The notes: a model not told the origin generated them from the letters alone. A stretch of 64,000 bases of DNA from Streptomyces sp. MMBL 11-1 (GCF_028622875.1 NZ_CP117709.1:4653001-4717000), one strand, 5' to 3'; numbered from the stretch's first letter, positions 7,881 to 17,261 are shown. Numbers and translations: made by a program.

Positions 7881-9639
7881 GGCAGGGGCCGGGGGCGGCC
7901 AGAGCCGCGGCCAGCGCCTCGGCCCGGGCGGCGGCGACGGACGGGTCGGCGCCGGTCGCGGCGACCATGGCCCACCGTCGCGGTACGCAGGCCACCGCCT
8001 CCAGCAGGGCGCCGGGCACGGCCATGGACCGGGCCGTCGCGTCCATCTGATGGAGTGTCCGGTCCGCGGGCGGCAGGAAGACGCGGGTGGAGGCGTACGG
8101 TTCGTCGATCGCCTGTTCCCGGGCACGGTCCCGGAAGGTGCGCAGGCTCTCGGCACCGTGCGCGGAGAGGTTGAAGTCGATCGCCCCGACCAGGAGACGG
8201 TCGCCGAACGCGCCGCCGAGCCGGCCCACGGCGAAGTCGATGCCGCCGGTGACCAGCCCGCCGTAGCTGCCGTCCGCGACGCTCCCCGGGCCCCGGAAGG
8301 CCGAGCGGACGGCCTCCAGCGCGGCGCGGACGGTCCGGTACGCGTCCCGGGGCAGCCCGAGAGCGGTCCAGCCGGCCTCGTCGACGTAGTCGTTGCCCCG
8401 CCAGGAGTAACCGTCCAGCATCTGGAGGGTGAGGCCATCGGCGACCTGCCCGTTGCGGATGTGCCCCGACGGCACGACCGGGACGCGGCGAGCCGCCGGT
8501 GGTGGCCCGGCCTCCGGGGAGGCGGGCTCGGCTGAGGCGGGTGCCGGTGGGCCGGGCTCGGCCTCCTCGCCGCCCAGGGAGACGGTGAGGAAGGTGACCC
8601 AGGCCTCCAGGAGGTGGTCGTCCCCGACCGCGTGCGCGGTGCGGGCCTCCGCGGCCAGCCGTCCGGTGTCGGCGAGGTCCAGGTTTCCCACGATGCGGGC
8701 CCCGTCGCCCGCGTCGGCGGGCTTCAGCGCGGCCCGGTCCAAACCGTAGCGGGATCGGAGGAGGGCGGCCGCGTCGAGCACGTCGGCCACGAAGGCCTCC
8801 CGGTCGACGCCGGTGCGGGCGATCGTGTAGCCGGGCAGGACCGGGACGGTCAGCCCCAGGCGCCGGTGGGCCCGCCCGAGACGCTGCTCGGCGGCGAGCA
8901 GCTCCTCGGGGGGCAGGTCCAGCGCGGACACGGGCATTGCGCGGGCGTCGGCGACGGTGGGGTGGATGTGGTTCTTCCGGTTCCATTCGGTGGCGACCAC
9001 CGGGCTGTTGGCGTCCGTGGCCAGCTCGGCCAGCCCGGTCCTGCGGAGCAGCCAGAGCAGGAAGATCTGCGTCTCCACGTCCAGCGCGTACAGCCGGACC
9101 ACCGCGTCGGGGCGGTCGCGCAGCCAGTCGATGACGTGGCGCAGGGGGGTGTCCGCCCCCTCCTCGTGGGCCTCCGCCATGAGCAGCAGGGCGTGGGTCA
9201 GGTAGTAGTGGTCCAGGTCGCCGATGTCGACGGCGGGGACGCCCCGGAGCGCCGCGGCCTCGGCCCAGGGCGCGGTGCGGCCCAGGGTGAGGTCGTCGGG
9301 GGTCCCCAGATACACCGACCTGGCTTCGACGTACGTGGTCACGTCGTGGGGTTCCTGGCCGCTCAGCAGAGCGGCCAGGTCCCCGTCGAACGACTTGAGC
9401 AGGGGCGTGGTGGTGTGCAGCAGGAGTGCGGGGGCGGTGCTTTCCGGCTGGGCCCGGTACGGCCGCACCGCCTCGCCCGCGGCCCTCGCCACGGCCGCGG
9501 TGTCCATGCCGAGAAGCCGTTTGGCGCTCTCCGCGACGCGCGTCTCGTCCCAGACCAGGTGTCCGGTGAAGAAGCCTTCCCAGCGTGCCTTTCCGCCGTC
9601 TCGTGCGGAGTGGACGGACGCGGCGACGGGTGAGAGCAC
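7876..9639 (-). CDS. Uncharacterised protein with probable C-terminal ATP-grasp-like (PGM1-type) ligase domain
   Basis: 587 residues, GTG start at 9639 behind AAAGGGA. Residues about 1-260 are not recognised. From about residue 300 the segments LDRAALKPADAGDGARI and VGAIDFNLSAHGAESLRTF resemble the phosphate-binding lysine loop and the metal-binding DxN strand of ATP-grasp carboxylate-amine ligases such as PGM1 of pheganomycin biosynthesis. A Pro/Ala/Glu-rich linker separates the two halves of that domain. It is the last gene of a leftward set with a methyltransferase and an FAD oxidoreductase. If the fold call is right it would join a carboxylate to an amine, but the similarity is weak and judged by eye. 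Alternative: a conserved actinobacterial protein of unknown fold. Confidence 0.45.
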   Translation of the reverse strand: MLSPVAASVHSARDGGKARWEGFFTGHLVWDETRVAESAKRLLGMDTAAVARAAGEAVRPYRAQPESTAPALLLHTTTPLLKSFDGDLAALLSGQEPHDVTTYVEARSVYLGTPDDLTLGRTAPWAEAAALRGVPAVDIGDLDHYYLTHALLLMAEAHEEGADTPLRHVIDWLRDRPDAVVRLYALDVETQIFLLWLLRRTGLAELATDANSPVVATEWNRKNHIHPTVADARAMPVSALDLPPEELLAAEQRLGRAHRRLGLTVPVLPGYTIARTGVDREAFVADVLDAAALLRSRYGLDRAALKPADAGDGARIVGNLDLADTGRLAAEARTAHAVGDDHLLEAWVTFLTVSLGGEEAEPGPPAPASAEPASPEAGPPPAARRVPVVPSGHIRNGQVADGLTLQMLDGYSWRGNDYVDEAGWTALGLPRDAYRTVRAALEAVRSAFRGPGSVADGSYGGLVTGGIDFAVGRLGGAFGDRLLVGAIDFNLSAHGAESLRTFRDRAREQAIDEPYASTRVFLPPADRTLHQMDATARSMAVPGALLEAVACVPRRWAMVAATGADPSVAAARAEALAAALAAPGPCP

Positions 9640-9840
9640 CGTGTTCCCTTTCAGCGATGATGTTTCCGGTTTCCGGTTCCCCGTGATCCGGTTTCCCGTG
9701 TTCCGGTTTCCCGTGTTACGACGCTCCGGCGTCCGGTGATCCGGCGTCCGGCGATCCGGTATTTCGGGTTTCTTGGCTTCCCGCGCTCCCGTGTTCCCGT
9801 GTTCCCGATTTCCCGGTTTCTCGTGTTCCGGTGTGGTGCG
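9640..9840. repeat. Short-period degenerate repeats between ATP-grasp-like and methyltransferase genes
   Basis: The whole 200-bp gap is built from imperfect 8-15-bp units of the type CCGGTTTCCCGTGTT. There is no coding potential and no clear hairpin. The spacing suggests that the downstream gene may have its own promoter. Confidence 0.6.
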
Positions 9841-10680
9841 TCAGTTGCGGACCGTGGTGAATACGACCGTTACGTAGGGTAGCTCGAAGGTGTTGCCGCT
9901 TTTCAGTTCCGGGTGCACGGTGGCGAGTTCGCGGATGCGTTCCTCGATTTCCCGGCGGCGTTCCGGAGAGGACGTCAGGTAGTACGACCGTGATTTTATG
10001 AGCGTGACGAGAGAATCGATCGTCTTCGGCTCGGAGTGCGGGAAGAAGCCCTGTTCGACGGCCCCGAACTCCGGCCCGAACGTGGGGTCGCGCAGCCAGC
10101 CGGTGAGCCAGGCGGTGTCCTGGGTGCGCAGCGCCCTCAGCGCGCCGTGCAGCATGATCGCCGCGGGGGTGCGCGGGTCGGTCCCGGTGTCCTCGTCGGC
10201 GAGGATCCCGGACAGCGCCGCCGACCAGGGGACCTCTTCGTCGCGGAGGTTCCAGAGGGTCGCCAGGACTCCGCCGGGGCGCAGTACGCGCGCGATCTCG
10301 GCGTGGGCGGGGTCGGGGTCGAACCAGTGGTAGGCGTGGCTGACCAGCACCGCGTCCAGGCTGGCGTCGGCCAGCGGGATGTTCTCGGCGCTGCCGGCCA
10401 GGGCCACGGATCCGGGGGCGGTGGCGGTGATGCGGGCGCGCATCGCGCCGTCCGGTTCGACCGCCCGGGTCCGGTGTCCCTCGGCCGCCAGCACCCGGGT
10501 GAGCAGGCCGGTGCCCGCGCCGAGGTCCAGCACGTCCCGCGGTTCGGTTCCCAGGATCCACCGGACGCTCTCGACGGGATATCCCGGCCGGGTCGTCTCG
10601 TAGGCGTCGACACCGTCGCCGAAGGAACTGCCTCGCTGCTGCCATGCCGTCGTGTCCGCCGTGGCTTCTTCGTCCGTCAT
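9841..10680 (-). CDS. Class I SAM-dependent methyltransferase
   Basis: 279 residues. Motif I VLDLGAGTGLLTRVLA is near residue 50, an acidic strand RAVEPDG follows near 72, and motif IV/post-IV LDAVLVSHAYHWFDPDP is near 110, typical of UbiE/COQ5-like small-molecule methyltransferases. The ATG at 10680 overlaps the stop of the upstream FAD gene as ATGA, implying translational coupling. It contains rare codons ATA and AAA near 9995. The substrate is unknown; partnership with an FAD oxidoreductase and an ATP-grasp-like protein points to tailoring of an amino-acid-like or peptide-like compound. Confidence 0.8.
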   Translation of the reverse strand: MTDEEATADTTAWQQRGSSFGDGVDAYETTRPGYPVESVRWILGTEPRDVLDLGAGTGLLTRVLAAEGHRTRAVEPDGAMRARITATAPGSVALAGSAENIPLADASLDAVLVSHAYHWFDPDPAHAEIARVLRPGGVLATLWNLRDEEVPWSAALSGILADEDTGTDPRTPAAIMLHGALRALRTQDTAWLTGWLRDPTFGPEFGAVEQGFFPHSEPKTIDSLVTLIKSRSYYLTSSPERRREIEERIRELATVHPELKSGNTFELPYVTVVFTTVRN

Positions 10681-12545
10681 TCCGGGAGCCTCGCATCCTG
10701 TTGTCCGTAGAACATACGGAGTCGATTCGGGTGATAGTCGAAGTGCATCGGATGGCTTTCCCCGCGCAGTGCCGCCGCCACCGCCTCGGCGGTCACGGGG
10801 GCCTGGGCGAATCCGCCCGTGTTGTGGCCGCCGGTGACGAGGAGGAGCCCGCCTCCGGCAGTCCTCGTGGTCTCGAAGACCGGAAGGCTCGAAGCGGTCC
10901 AGGGCCGCACGCAATACCTTCTGCTCCGCTTCAGCAGACCGGATCTCCGGGCCTCGTCGAACGCGTCGGGAAAGAAGGAGGACGCCGTGTCGTCGACCGC
11001 CGCGTAGAGCGCTTCGAGCTGCGTCGGATCGATGTTGTGCGGGTCGGCGCCGGTCCAGCCGTAGCCCGATCCAACGGTGAGGAAGGAGCGGCCGTCCGGG
11101 CCCTCGGTGACGGTGACGTTGGCGTCGGCCGCGGTGTGCCCGCTCCGGGTGATCTTCAGGGAGTTCTTCAGTCCCCGGCCGGCGTCGGGGAGGGTGAGCC
11201 AGACGCCGACCATCCCGTGGATCAGCCCGGCGGACGCGGTGCCGCGCAGCAGCGCTTCCCCGTAGGCGCCGGGGGAGAGGACGTAGTGGTCGGCGCGGAC
11301 CGTCTCGCCGTCACGGCAGCTGATGCCGTCCGGCGCGCCGCCCTCGCCCGGGACGAGGGCGTCCACCGGCCGTCCCCAGTGGAAGACCGCGCCCGCCCGC
11401 TCGGCCGCGTCGGCCACGGCGCCGAGGAACCGGTGCACCTGCACGGTGAACCCGTTCACCTCGATGCCGCCGACGAAGGCCCCCGCCCGGTGCGCCGCGG
11501 CCAGCGCAGGGTGCCGGGCACTGACCCGGTCGGCGGACAGGATCTCGAAGTGCCGGTCCGTGAGGGCGCGTTGACGCGCCACATGGGCTTCCAGTACGGC
11601 CTGATCGCTGTAGACCCGCAGGATGCCCTCCCGCAGGCCGACTCCGTGGAACAGCTCCGGAGCGTCGCGCCGGAGCTCCCGCCAGAGCCGGTCGGACGTG
11701 AGGTTGTAGCCCAGGACGTCCTCGGTGAAGGACCGGGCCAGCCAGCCGGGGACCCGGGCGTTGTCCTCGGCCCAGGCCGCCTCCGCAGGCCCGAGGCGGG
11801 CCAGGTCGGCCAGGCCCCAGCCCTTGTCCTTCACCGGCTGGGTGAAGGGCGGGGGCCCGCCGCCGGGGCTGCCGAAATAGCCGTCGGCCTCGGTGAGCGT
11901 GAACATCCGGGCGTCGCCGCCGCCCCTGCTGCATCCGAAGCATGTCCACGGGGCGTCGGACCGGGGGTCGGGGCCGCTGTCGTAGAACGTCACACGGTGA
12001 CCGGCCCGCAGCAGCCGCAGCCCGGTCAGCAGGTTCACCACCCCGGCGCCCACCAGCACGACCGAGGCCGCTTCCGGCCGGACGGCGCCGAGGTGCCCGG
12101 CGAGCGCCGGGCCGACCCGCTCCGCCAGGAAGCGCCGTTCGGCCGTGGCGAGCGCCCGTGCGTAGAGGTCCGCGGAGGGCTCGGCGGCCCCGGCCGACGG
12201 GCACGCGGTCACGCGTAACCGGGATCCGGCCGGTCCGGCCCCGGGTAATCGGCGGGTGCGCGGGCGGCGGACCCGCGCGGCGCCCTCGCGTACGCCGCCC
12301 GGCCCGGCCACCCGGTCCAGGAGGACGACGACCAGGGGGCGCTCGCCGGCCGCCTCGCCCCAGGCGGCCGTCTCGGCGGCCTCGGGAACGGACCGGGTGA
12401 GCAGGACGTCCGGCCGGTCCCGGGCCAGCGCCCGGCCGCGAAGGGCACCCGGCCGGGCGCCCAGCGTGGGGCGGTGCAGTATGTGTGCGCCTCTCAGCAG
12501 CGGCTCGACGGAGGTCGGCACTGGGTGATCCAGCAGAACCAGCAA
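10677..12545 (-). CDS. FAD-dependent amine/amino-acid oxidoreductase (DAO family) with an extra N-terminal domain
   Basis: 622 residues from a TTG at 12545 that sits 4 nt behind GGAGG; a TTG at 12581 would add 12 residues. About 160 N-terminal residues precede the FAD Rossmann motif VLVGAGVVNLLTGLRLL. The C-terminal GGHNTGGFAQAPVTAEAVA matches the DadA/glycine-oxidase-type FAD-binding end. The N-terminal block (LLVLLDHPVPTSVEPLL, then RPDVLLTRSVPEAAE) loosely resembles the cofactor-less half of 2-hydroxyacid dehydrogenases. Two in-frame TTA leucine codons occur at 12248-12246 and 12218-12216, so translation should need the developmental bldA tRNA. First gene of the leftward cluster. Likely reaction: flavin oxidation of a C-N bond; substrate unknown. 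Confidence 0.75.
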   Translation of the reverse strand: MLVLLDHPVPTSVEPLLRGAHILHRPTLGARPGALRGRALARDRPDVLLTRSVPEAAETAAWGEAAGERPLVVVLLDRVAGPGGVREGAARVRRPRTRRLPGAGPAGSRLRVTACPSAGAAEPSADLYARALATAERRFLAERVGPALAGHLGAVRPEAASVVLVGAGVVNLLTGLRLLRAGHRVTFYDSGPDPRSDAPWTCFGCSRGGGDARMFTLTEADGYFGSPGGGPPPFTQPVKDKGWGLADLARLGPAEAAWAEDNARVPGWLARSFTEDVLGYNLTSDRLWRELRRDAPELFHGVGLREGILRVYSDQAVLEAHVARQRALTDRHFEILSADRVSARHPALAAAHRAGAFVGGIEVNGFTVQVHRFLGAVADAAERAGAVFHWGRPVDALVPGEGGAPDGISCRDGETVRADHYVLSPGAYGEALLRGTASAGLIHGMVGVWLTLPDAGRGLKNSLKITRSGHTAADANVTVTEGPDGRSFLTVGSGYGWTGADPHNIDPTQLEALYAAVDDTASSFFPDAFDEARRSGLLKRSRRYCVRPWTASSLPVFETTRTAGGGLLLVTGGHNTGGFAQAPVTAEAVAAALRGESHPMHFDYHPNRLRMFYGQQDARLPE

Positions 12546-12990
12546 GGGGCCTCCTCTGCAGGCTGGTTGGTCAGTTTCCAACCGGTCGGTCGGCGAAACG
12601 CCGAGAGGCCCCGGTGGCCGGATTTACGGCCTTCTACGTCTCGGAATCCCGACCGCGGGCCTCGCGCGCCGCATGCCGGGGCCGATGCCTGGCGGTGCCC
12701 CCACATGCTCCCGGCACGTGCCACGCCCGGACGCCGGGTTCGCGGGCGGTGCCGGGCACCGGTGTCCGGCACCCGGCTTCCGGCTTCCGGTTCCCGGCTT
12801 CCGGCGTAGGCCGGATATCGCCGCTCTCCTGCGCGGGGCAGCCCTGGCCGCTGAGCTGACTCTGCAACGTAACTGACGACACGTCAAAAACGGTTCCGGA
12901 CCCGGACTCCCGCCGGAAACGGTCTGCCCGTGGCCGCCACCTGTGGAAGGGTGGCGCGGGGGCCATGATCCGCGGGTGCGAGGGGGCGGC
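12546..12990. other. Intergenic region with operator-like repeat and degenerate heptamers
   Basis: No gene is seen. GGTTGG-N7-CCAACC at 12565-12583 lies just upstream of the FAD gene and could be an operator. From about 12765 to 12810 imperfect CGGCTTC-type units repeat. The rest should hold the divergent promoters of the FAD and CHAT genes. Confidence 0.4.
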
Positions 12991-15900
12991 GTGCGACGGT
13001 CGGGGGAGGTCACGGGCTGGGCGTTCCTGGCGGAGGTGGACGGAGCCCGGCACGCCGGGCTGGCGGTCGGACAGGCGGGGCTCAGCCCGTTCACCGGGGC
13101 CGGTCCCGGCGGAAGCCTGTTCACCCGGGCGTACGCGCGAGGGCTGGCCGTGCTCACCTCGCTGGACGGACTGCCGTTCGCCGACGCCGTCGACGCACGG
13201 TGGTGCGTCCACCGGGACACGGCGGGCGTCTTCGCCGTCTTCGGCCCCGGCGGCCTGGAGCTGGCGTACGACCTCGGCCTGGACCTGCCGCCCGGCTGGC
13301 TGGAGACGGCCGCCGGTGCCGGATCGCTCGTCCTGGTGGTGTCCCACGTGCTGCCGGCCGCGGGCGACATGGTCGGCGTGCTGACCGACGAGACGCGGCG
13401 GGGGATGGTCTGCGCCGGACGGGTGCGGTTCGGTCCGCCCGGCCGTGCGGCGGCCGGTCCGCCCACCGTGACGTACGTCCTCGACCCGGTGTCCGTCCTG
13501 CTGGAACTGGCGCTCCACGTCGGGGACCGGGTGCTGTCCCTCGACGCGGCCAAGCTGCGGGCCCGGGGGATGGAACGGACGCGGCGCGGACTGGAGCGGC
13601 AGCTGGAGGAGGCGCACGGGCTGACCGCCGAGGCGATGCTGGACGCGCTGACCGCGGAGGCGTCCCGGAGCCGGGACGCACCCGCAGACATCCTCCACCA
13701 CTACTGGCGGCTGGTGGCCGAGGTCGCCGAGGAGTGCGGGGCGGAGTCCACCTGGCGGCAGGCGGCCCTGCGTACGGTCGAGAGCGCGGCGCCGGTTCTG
13801 GCGCAGCGCTGCGACCGCTCGGTCTTCGAGGAGGCCGACACGGTGGCGGGCCGCCTCGTCGCGGAGCTGGAGGGCTCCCCGGGCCAGGCGGCAGCCCTCC
13901 TGGCGGCCGCCCGGCTGCGGCTGGCGGTACGGGGGCCGGAGGACCGGGGCGGCGACCGGTACGCCGGTGAGGGGCGGACCGTGCGGGCCGCCCAGCTCGC
14001 CGCCGACCTGTACCGCTCTCCGTCGCACCGGCCGTGGTCCGGCGGGGAGCAGCCGTTGCGGTTCGACTCGCGGCTGCGGGCGGAGGCGGGCCGACTGCTG
14101 CGACGGGCAGCCGAGTCGGACGACCGGGAGCACGGCCCGGGCAGCGCGCTCCGCCCGGCGGTCCTGGCCGCGCGGGCCCAGGTGCTCACGGAGGACGGAG
14201 GAGTGGACCAGGAGACCGCGCGAACCGCGTTCGCCGCGCTGTACGAGGCGCCCGGGGCCGCTCCGCCGGACCTCCTGCTCTTCCTGCTCCGCTCGGTGGC
14301 CGACGACATGCAGGGCACCCTCGTCGACGCCGTACGCGAGAACGTGTTCGGCTCGGACACGGGGGCCTTCCTCGCCGCGTACGGCGGTGCCGTCGCCGCC
14401 CGCACCGTCGACCAGGGCGTCAGCCTCGCCCGGGAACGCGCCGACCGGCCGCTGCTCCGGGCCGCACTGGACTGGGCCGACGGCTCCGGCCTCATCCGGG
14501 GCCCCGCGCACCGCAGGCAGCTGACGGAGGCCCGGCTGCACGCACTCCCCGACGACCCCACCGGCTGCCCGGCCCCCGGCGACCCCCTCCCGCGGTCCTT
14601 TCCGGCGTCCTGGCCGGCGGCCCGGCGCTCCGCCGCGCTCCTGCACGCCGCCGCCCACGCCCGCGAGCGGCGGCAGCCCGCGCTGGGCGCCGACCTCCTG
14701 CGGCAGGCGGATGCGGGCGACAGCGCGGCGGTCAGACTCCTGACGGCGGACCTGTACCGCCTGGCCGTGGAGGTGGGCGAGCCGGTCTCCGACGTGGTCC
14801 CCTTCCCGTGGGGCCACTCCACGTACGCCGCTCTCTCCTACGCCTCCCTGGGCCAGCGGGACCTGGCCCAGGCCTGCCTGCTGCCCGTCCTCCGGGAGAT
14901 ACCGCGCCTGCGCGGCGACGCGCTCAGGAACGCCGTGTACGCGATCATCGTGGACGTCCCCAACTTCGACACCAGCGGAGCACCGGCGCTCGGCGAGGTG
15001 CTGCGCGACCTCGTCCACGCCGCCGTATGGCAGCTCACCGTCGAGATCGAGACCCTGCCGGTGGCGCTGATGCTCGGCCTCCACCAGGCGGGCAAGGGCC
15101 CGGAGGCGGGCGCGTGGCGCCGGATCGACGGCCCGGTCACCCCGCCCCCGCACATCGGGAACTACGTCGAGAAACTCCGTGCCCTGGAGAGCCCCACCGC
15201 CCCCGGCGGCGCGACGGCGAACCTGCTCGACGTGCTGGACGCCGACCACGGCCCCGGGGGCGAGGACGGTGGGGGCGGCGGGGGCGGCAATGACGGTGGG
15301 GGCGACGGGAGCGGCGGGGGCAGCGCGGGCGGCGGGGCCGACCGGGGCGACGGGGGCGACTGGAGCGACCGGGGCGACCGGGGCGGCGAGGAACGCGAGG
15401 AGTTCGCCCGTAACCTGCGTCGGCGCATCTCCTCGTTCATCGACGACGAACTGCGCAGCCGCTCGGCGGCGTTCGTGGACGACGCGCACCTGTGGGCGCG
15501 TACGGCGGAGCTGCTGGACGACCGCACGGTCCTGCTCACCTGGTTCCTGCCCACCGCCGTGAACGGCGCGGCCGTCCTGCTCGCCGTCACCCGCGAGGAC
15601 AGTGCGATGATCGTGCAGCTCGGCGACACCGCCGACGGCGGACCGGAACGGGCCGCTGCCTACGCCGACCGGCACCCCGTCGCCGACCTGGTCGAGGCGG
15701 TCCGCGCGGAGGTCGAACGCGACCCGCTCTTCGGCGACGTGACACCGGAGGGCCGCCGACTGCTGACGGGACACGAACTCCCGCTCGTCGCGGGCGACCG
15801 GTGGGCCGCGTGGCGCGCCCGGGGCAAGGACCGGCTCCTGCTCTGGCCGCACGGCGCGCTGCACTACCTGCCGGTCGCGCTCTGCACCGCCGGGGGCCGC

Positions 15901-16590
15901 GTGATCGCCGACGACTGGGCCGTCACCACCATCGCCGGTCTCGAAGCGCTCCTCCCCGCCGCCGGCCCCGTACGCCCGCGCCGCACGGCGGTACTCGCCT
16001 CGGCCACCGGCGGCGTCCCCTACGGCCTGCCCGCCGAACCCGCGCTGGAGGAACACGCCAGGGCGGTCGCCGAGGCGGTCGGCGCGACCGTGCTGACCGG
16101 CCCGGCCGCCACCCGCGCCGCCCTGCTGGCCGAACTCGCCACGGCCGACGTCGTCCACCTCGCCGTCCACGGCACGATGGACCAGGACGCCCCCTGGCTG
16201 CACTGCCTCTACCTCACCCCGGACGAGGACGACGACGGCCGCCTCCTCGCCCACGACTTCCTCGGACTCGACCTGAGCGGCGTCCGCCTGGTCACGCTCG
16301 CCGCCTGCGAGTCGGCGCTGGGGCGCTTCGACCGGGCGGACAACATCCGCGGCGTCCCCGCCGCGCTGATCACCGCCGGTGTGCAGGCCGTCGTGGGCTG
16401 CCTGTGGGCCGTCCGCCCCGAACCGGCCACGTACTTCTACCACCGCCTGCACCAGCGGGCCGCGTCGGGAGAGGATCTCGAAAGCGCGTTCCGCGCAGCG
16501 CAGACCGCCACCCGGGCCCGGTACTCCCACTACCGGGACTGGGGAGCGTTCACCTTCCTACTGGGCCGGAGCAAGGGAGCCAGCACATGA
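12991..16590 (+). CDS. CHAT-domain (caspase-like) protease
   Basis: About 1199 residues. The C-terminal 300 residues form a CHAT domain. The catalytic dyad is visible as His1060 in VHLAVHG and Cys1106 in LAACESALGRFDRADNIRG, followed by GVQAVVGCLWAV and a terminal WGAFTFLLG. The N-terminal 750 residues are a long, mostly alpha-helical unknown region. A Gly/Asp-rich linker (about residues 755-800) separates it from the protease. GTG 12991 is preferred (GAGGGGG 4 nt upstream); GTG 12976 or 12943 are alternatives. It overlaps the next gene by ATGA. CHAT proteases often serve as switched effectors in signalling or anti-phage systems, cutting a partner after a sensor fires. The sensor and target here are unknown. 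Confidence 0.85.
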   Translation: MRRSGEVTGWAFLAEVDGARHAGLAVGQAGLSPFTGAGPGGSLFTRAYARGLAVLTSLDGLPFADAVDARWCVHRDTAGVFAVFGPGGLELAYDLGLDLPPGWLETAAGAGSLVLVVSHVLPAAGDMVGVLTDETRRGMVCAGRVRFGPPGRAAAGPPTVTYVLDPVSVLLELALHVGDRVLSLDAAKLRARGMERTRRGLERQLEEAHGLTAEAMLDALTAEASRSRDAPADILHHYWRLVAEVAEECGAESTWRQAALRTVESAAPVLAQRCDRSVFEEADTVAGRLVAELEGSPGQAAALLAAARLRLAVRGPEDRGGDRYAGEGRTVRAAQLAADLYRSPSHRPWSGGEQPLRFDSRLRAEAGRLLRRAAESDDREHGPGSALRPAVLAARAQVLTEDGGVDQETARTAFAALYEAPGAAPPDLLLFLLRSVADDMQGTLVDAVRENVFGSDTGAFLAAYGGAVAARTVDQGVSLARERADRPLLRAALDWADGSGLIRGPAHRRQLTEARLHALPDDPTGCPAPGDPLPRSFPASWPAARRSAALLHAAAHARERRQPALGADLLRQADAGDSAAVRLLTADLYRLAVEVGEPVSDVVPFPWGHSTYAALSYASLGQRDLAQACLLPVLREIPRLRGDALRNAVYAIIVDVPNFDTSGAPALGEVLRDLVHAAVWQLTVEIETLPVALMLGLHQAGKGPEAGAWRRIDGPVTPPPHIGNYVEKLRALESPTAPGGATANLLDVLDADHGPGGEDGGGGGGGNDGGGDGSGGGSAGGGADRGDGGDWSDRGDRGGEEREEFARNLRRRISSFIDDELRSRSAAFVDDAHLWARTAELLDDRTVLLTWFLPTAVNGAAVLLAVTREDSAMIVQLGDTADGGPERAAAYADRHPVADLVEAVRAEVERDPLFGDVTPEGRRLLTGHELPLVAGDRWAAWRARGKDRLLLWPHGALHYLPVALCTAGGRVIADDWAVTTIAGLEALLPAAGPVRPRRTAVLASATGGVPYGLPAEPALEEHARAVAEAVGATVLTGPAATRAALLAELATADVVHLAVHGTMDQDAPWLHCLYLTPDEDDDGRLLAHDFLGLDLSGVRLVTLAACESALGRFDRADNIRGVPAALITAGVQAVVGCLWAVRPEPATYFYHRLHQRAASGEDLESAFRAAQTATRARYSHYRDWGAFTFLLGRSKGAST

Positions 16591-17261
16591 CCGAGGTCCA
16601 GCTGCACGATGTCGCCCTGGTGCCGGAGCGCACGCTCGGCGCCCCGGCCGAGGACGGACCGCTGCGCGGCCGGCTCACCTTCGGCTGGGACCTGCTGCCC
16701 GCCGACCACCCGGGCGCCACCGCCGACTGGCTCGCCCAGGTCCGCGGCACGCCCGGACGGGACTACCGCCACCTGCTGCTGGTGTGCTCCTTCCGCCCGG
16801 AGACCCCGCAGTCACCGGGCGTCTTCCGGCACGCCTCCCTGGCGGTCTCCCTCACCACCCCCGATCCCGCCGTACGGCCGGTGGCCCGGCTCATCGACCC
16901 GGGCGAACGCACCCGCCCGGCGGCGGCCGGCCCCGGCACCGGACTCAGCTTCACGGTCAGCACCGGCATTGTGGACGTGGGCGTCGAGCGGCAGCCGGGC
17001 GGCGCGGGCCCCGGCCGGGAGGAGTGGATCGTGCGCGGCCACGGGGCGTCCCAGCCGGACCCGCAGTGGGAGTTCCGCAGCCTGCGCCGCCTGCCGCTGG
17101 TCGGCGACCACCCGGTCGCCGCCCTGGTGGAGCTGGTCCCCGATGCGGTGAACACGGCGGAGGTGCTGGTCGCCGCCGAACTGGAGCACCGCAGCTGGGG
17201 CATCCGCCGCTACCGGGCACGCCTGGAGCCCGCACGCCACGGCATCAGGCTGAGCCCGTGA
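16587..17261 (+). CDS. Unknown protein translationally coupled to the CHAT protease
   Basis: 224 residues, ATG at 16587 inside the CHAT stop (ATGA). It is beta-rich by eye, with no signal peptide or membrane helix. A notable segment is GRDYRHLLLVCSFRPETPQSPGV broken by loops; the C-terminus ends RRYRARLEPARHGIRLSP. No family is recognised. Coupling at 1:1 stoichiometry suggests that it is the CHAT protein's substrate, inhibitor or sensor partner rather than an unrelated gene. Confidence 0.7.
   Translation: MTEVQLHDVALVPERTLGAPAEDGPLRGRLTFGWDLLPADHPGATADWLAQVRGTPGRDYRHLLLVCSFRPETPQSPGVFRHASLAVSLTTPDPAVRPVARLIDPGERTRPAAAGPGTGLSFTVSTGIVDVGVERQPGGAGPGREEWIVRGHGASQPDPQWEFRSLRRLPLVGDHPVAALVELVPDAVNTAEVLVAAELEHRSWGIRRYRARLEPARHGIRLSP

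Noticed and set aside
12634..16530. Open minus-strand frame of 1298 codons
   Set aside because: Lies opposite the CHAT gene, with low-complexity composition and no recognisable motif.
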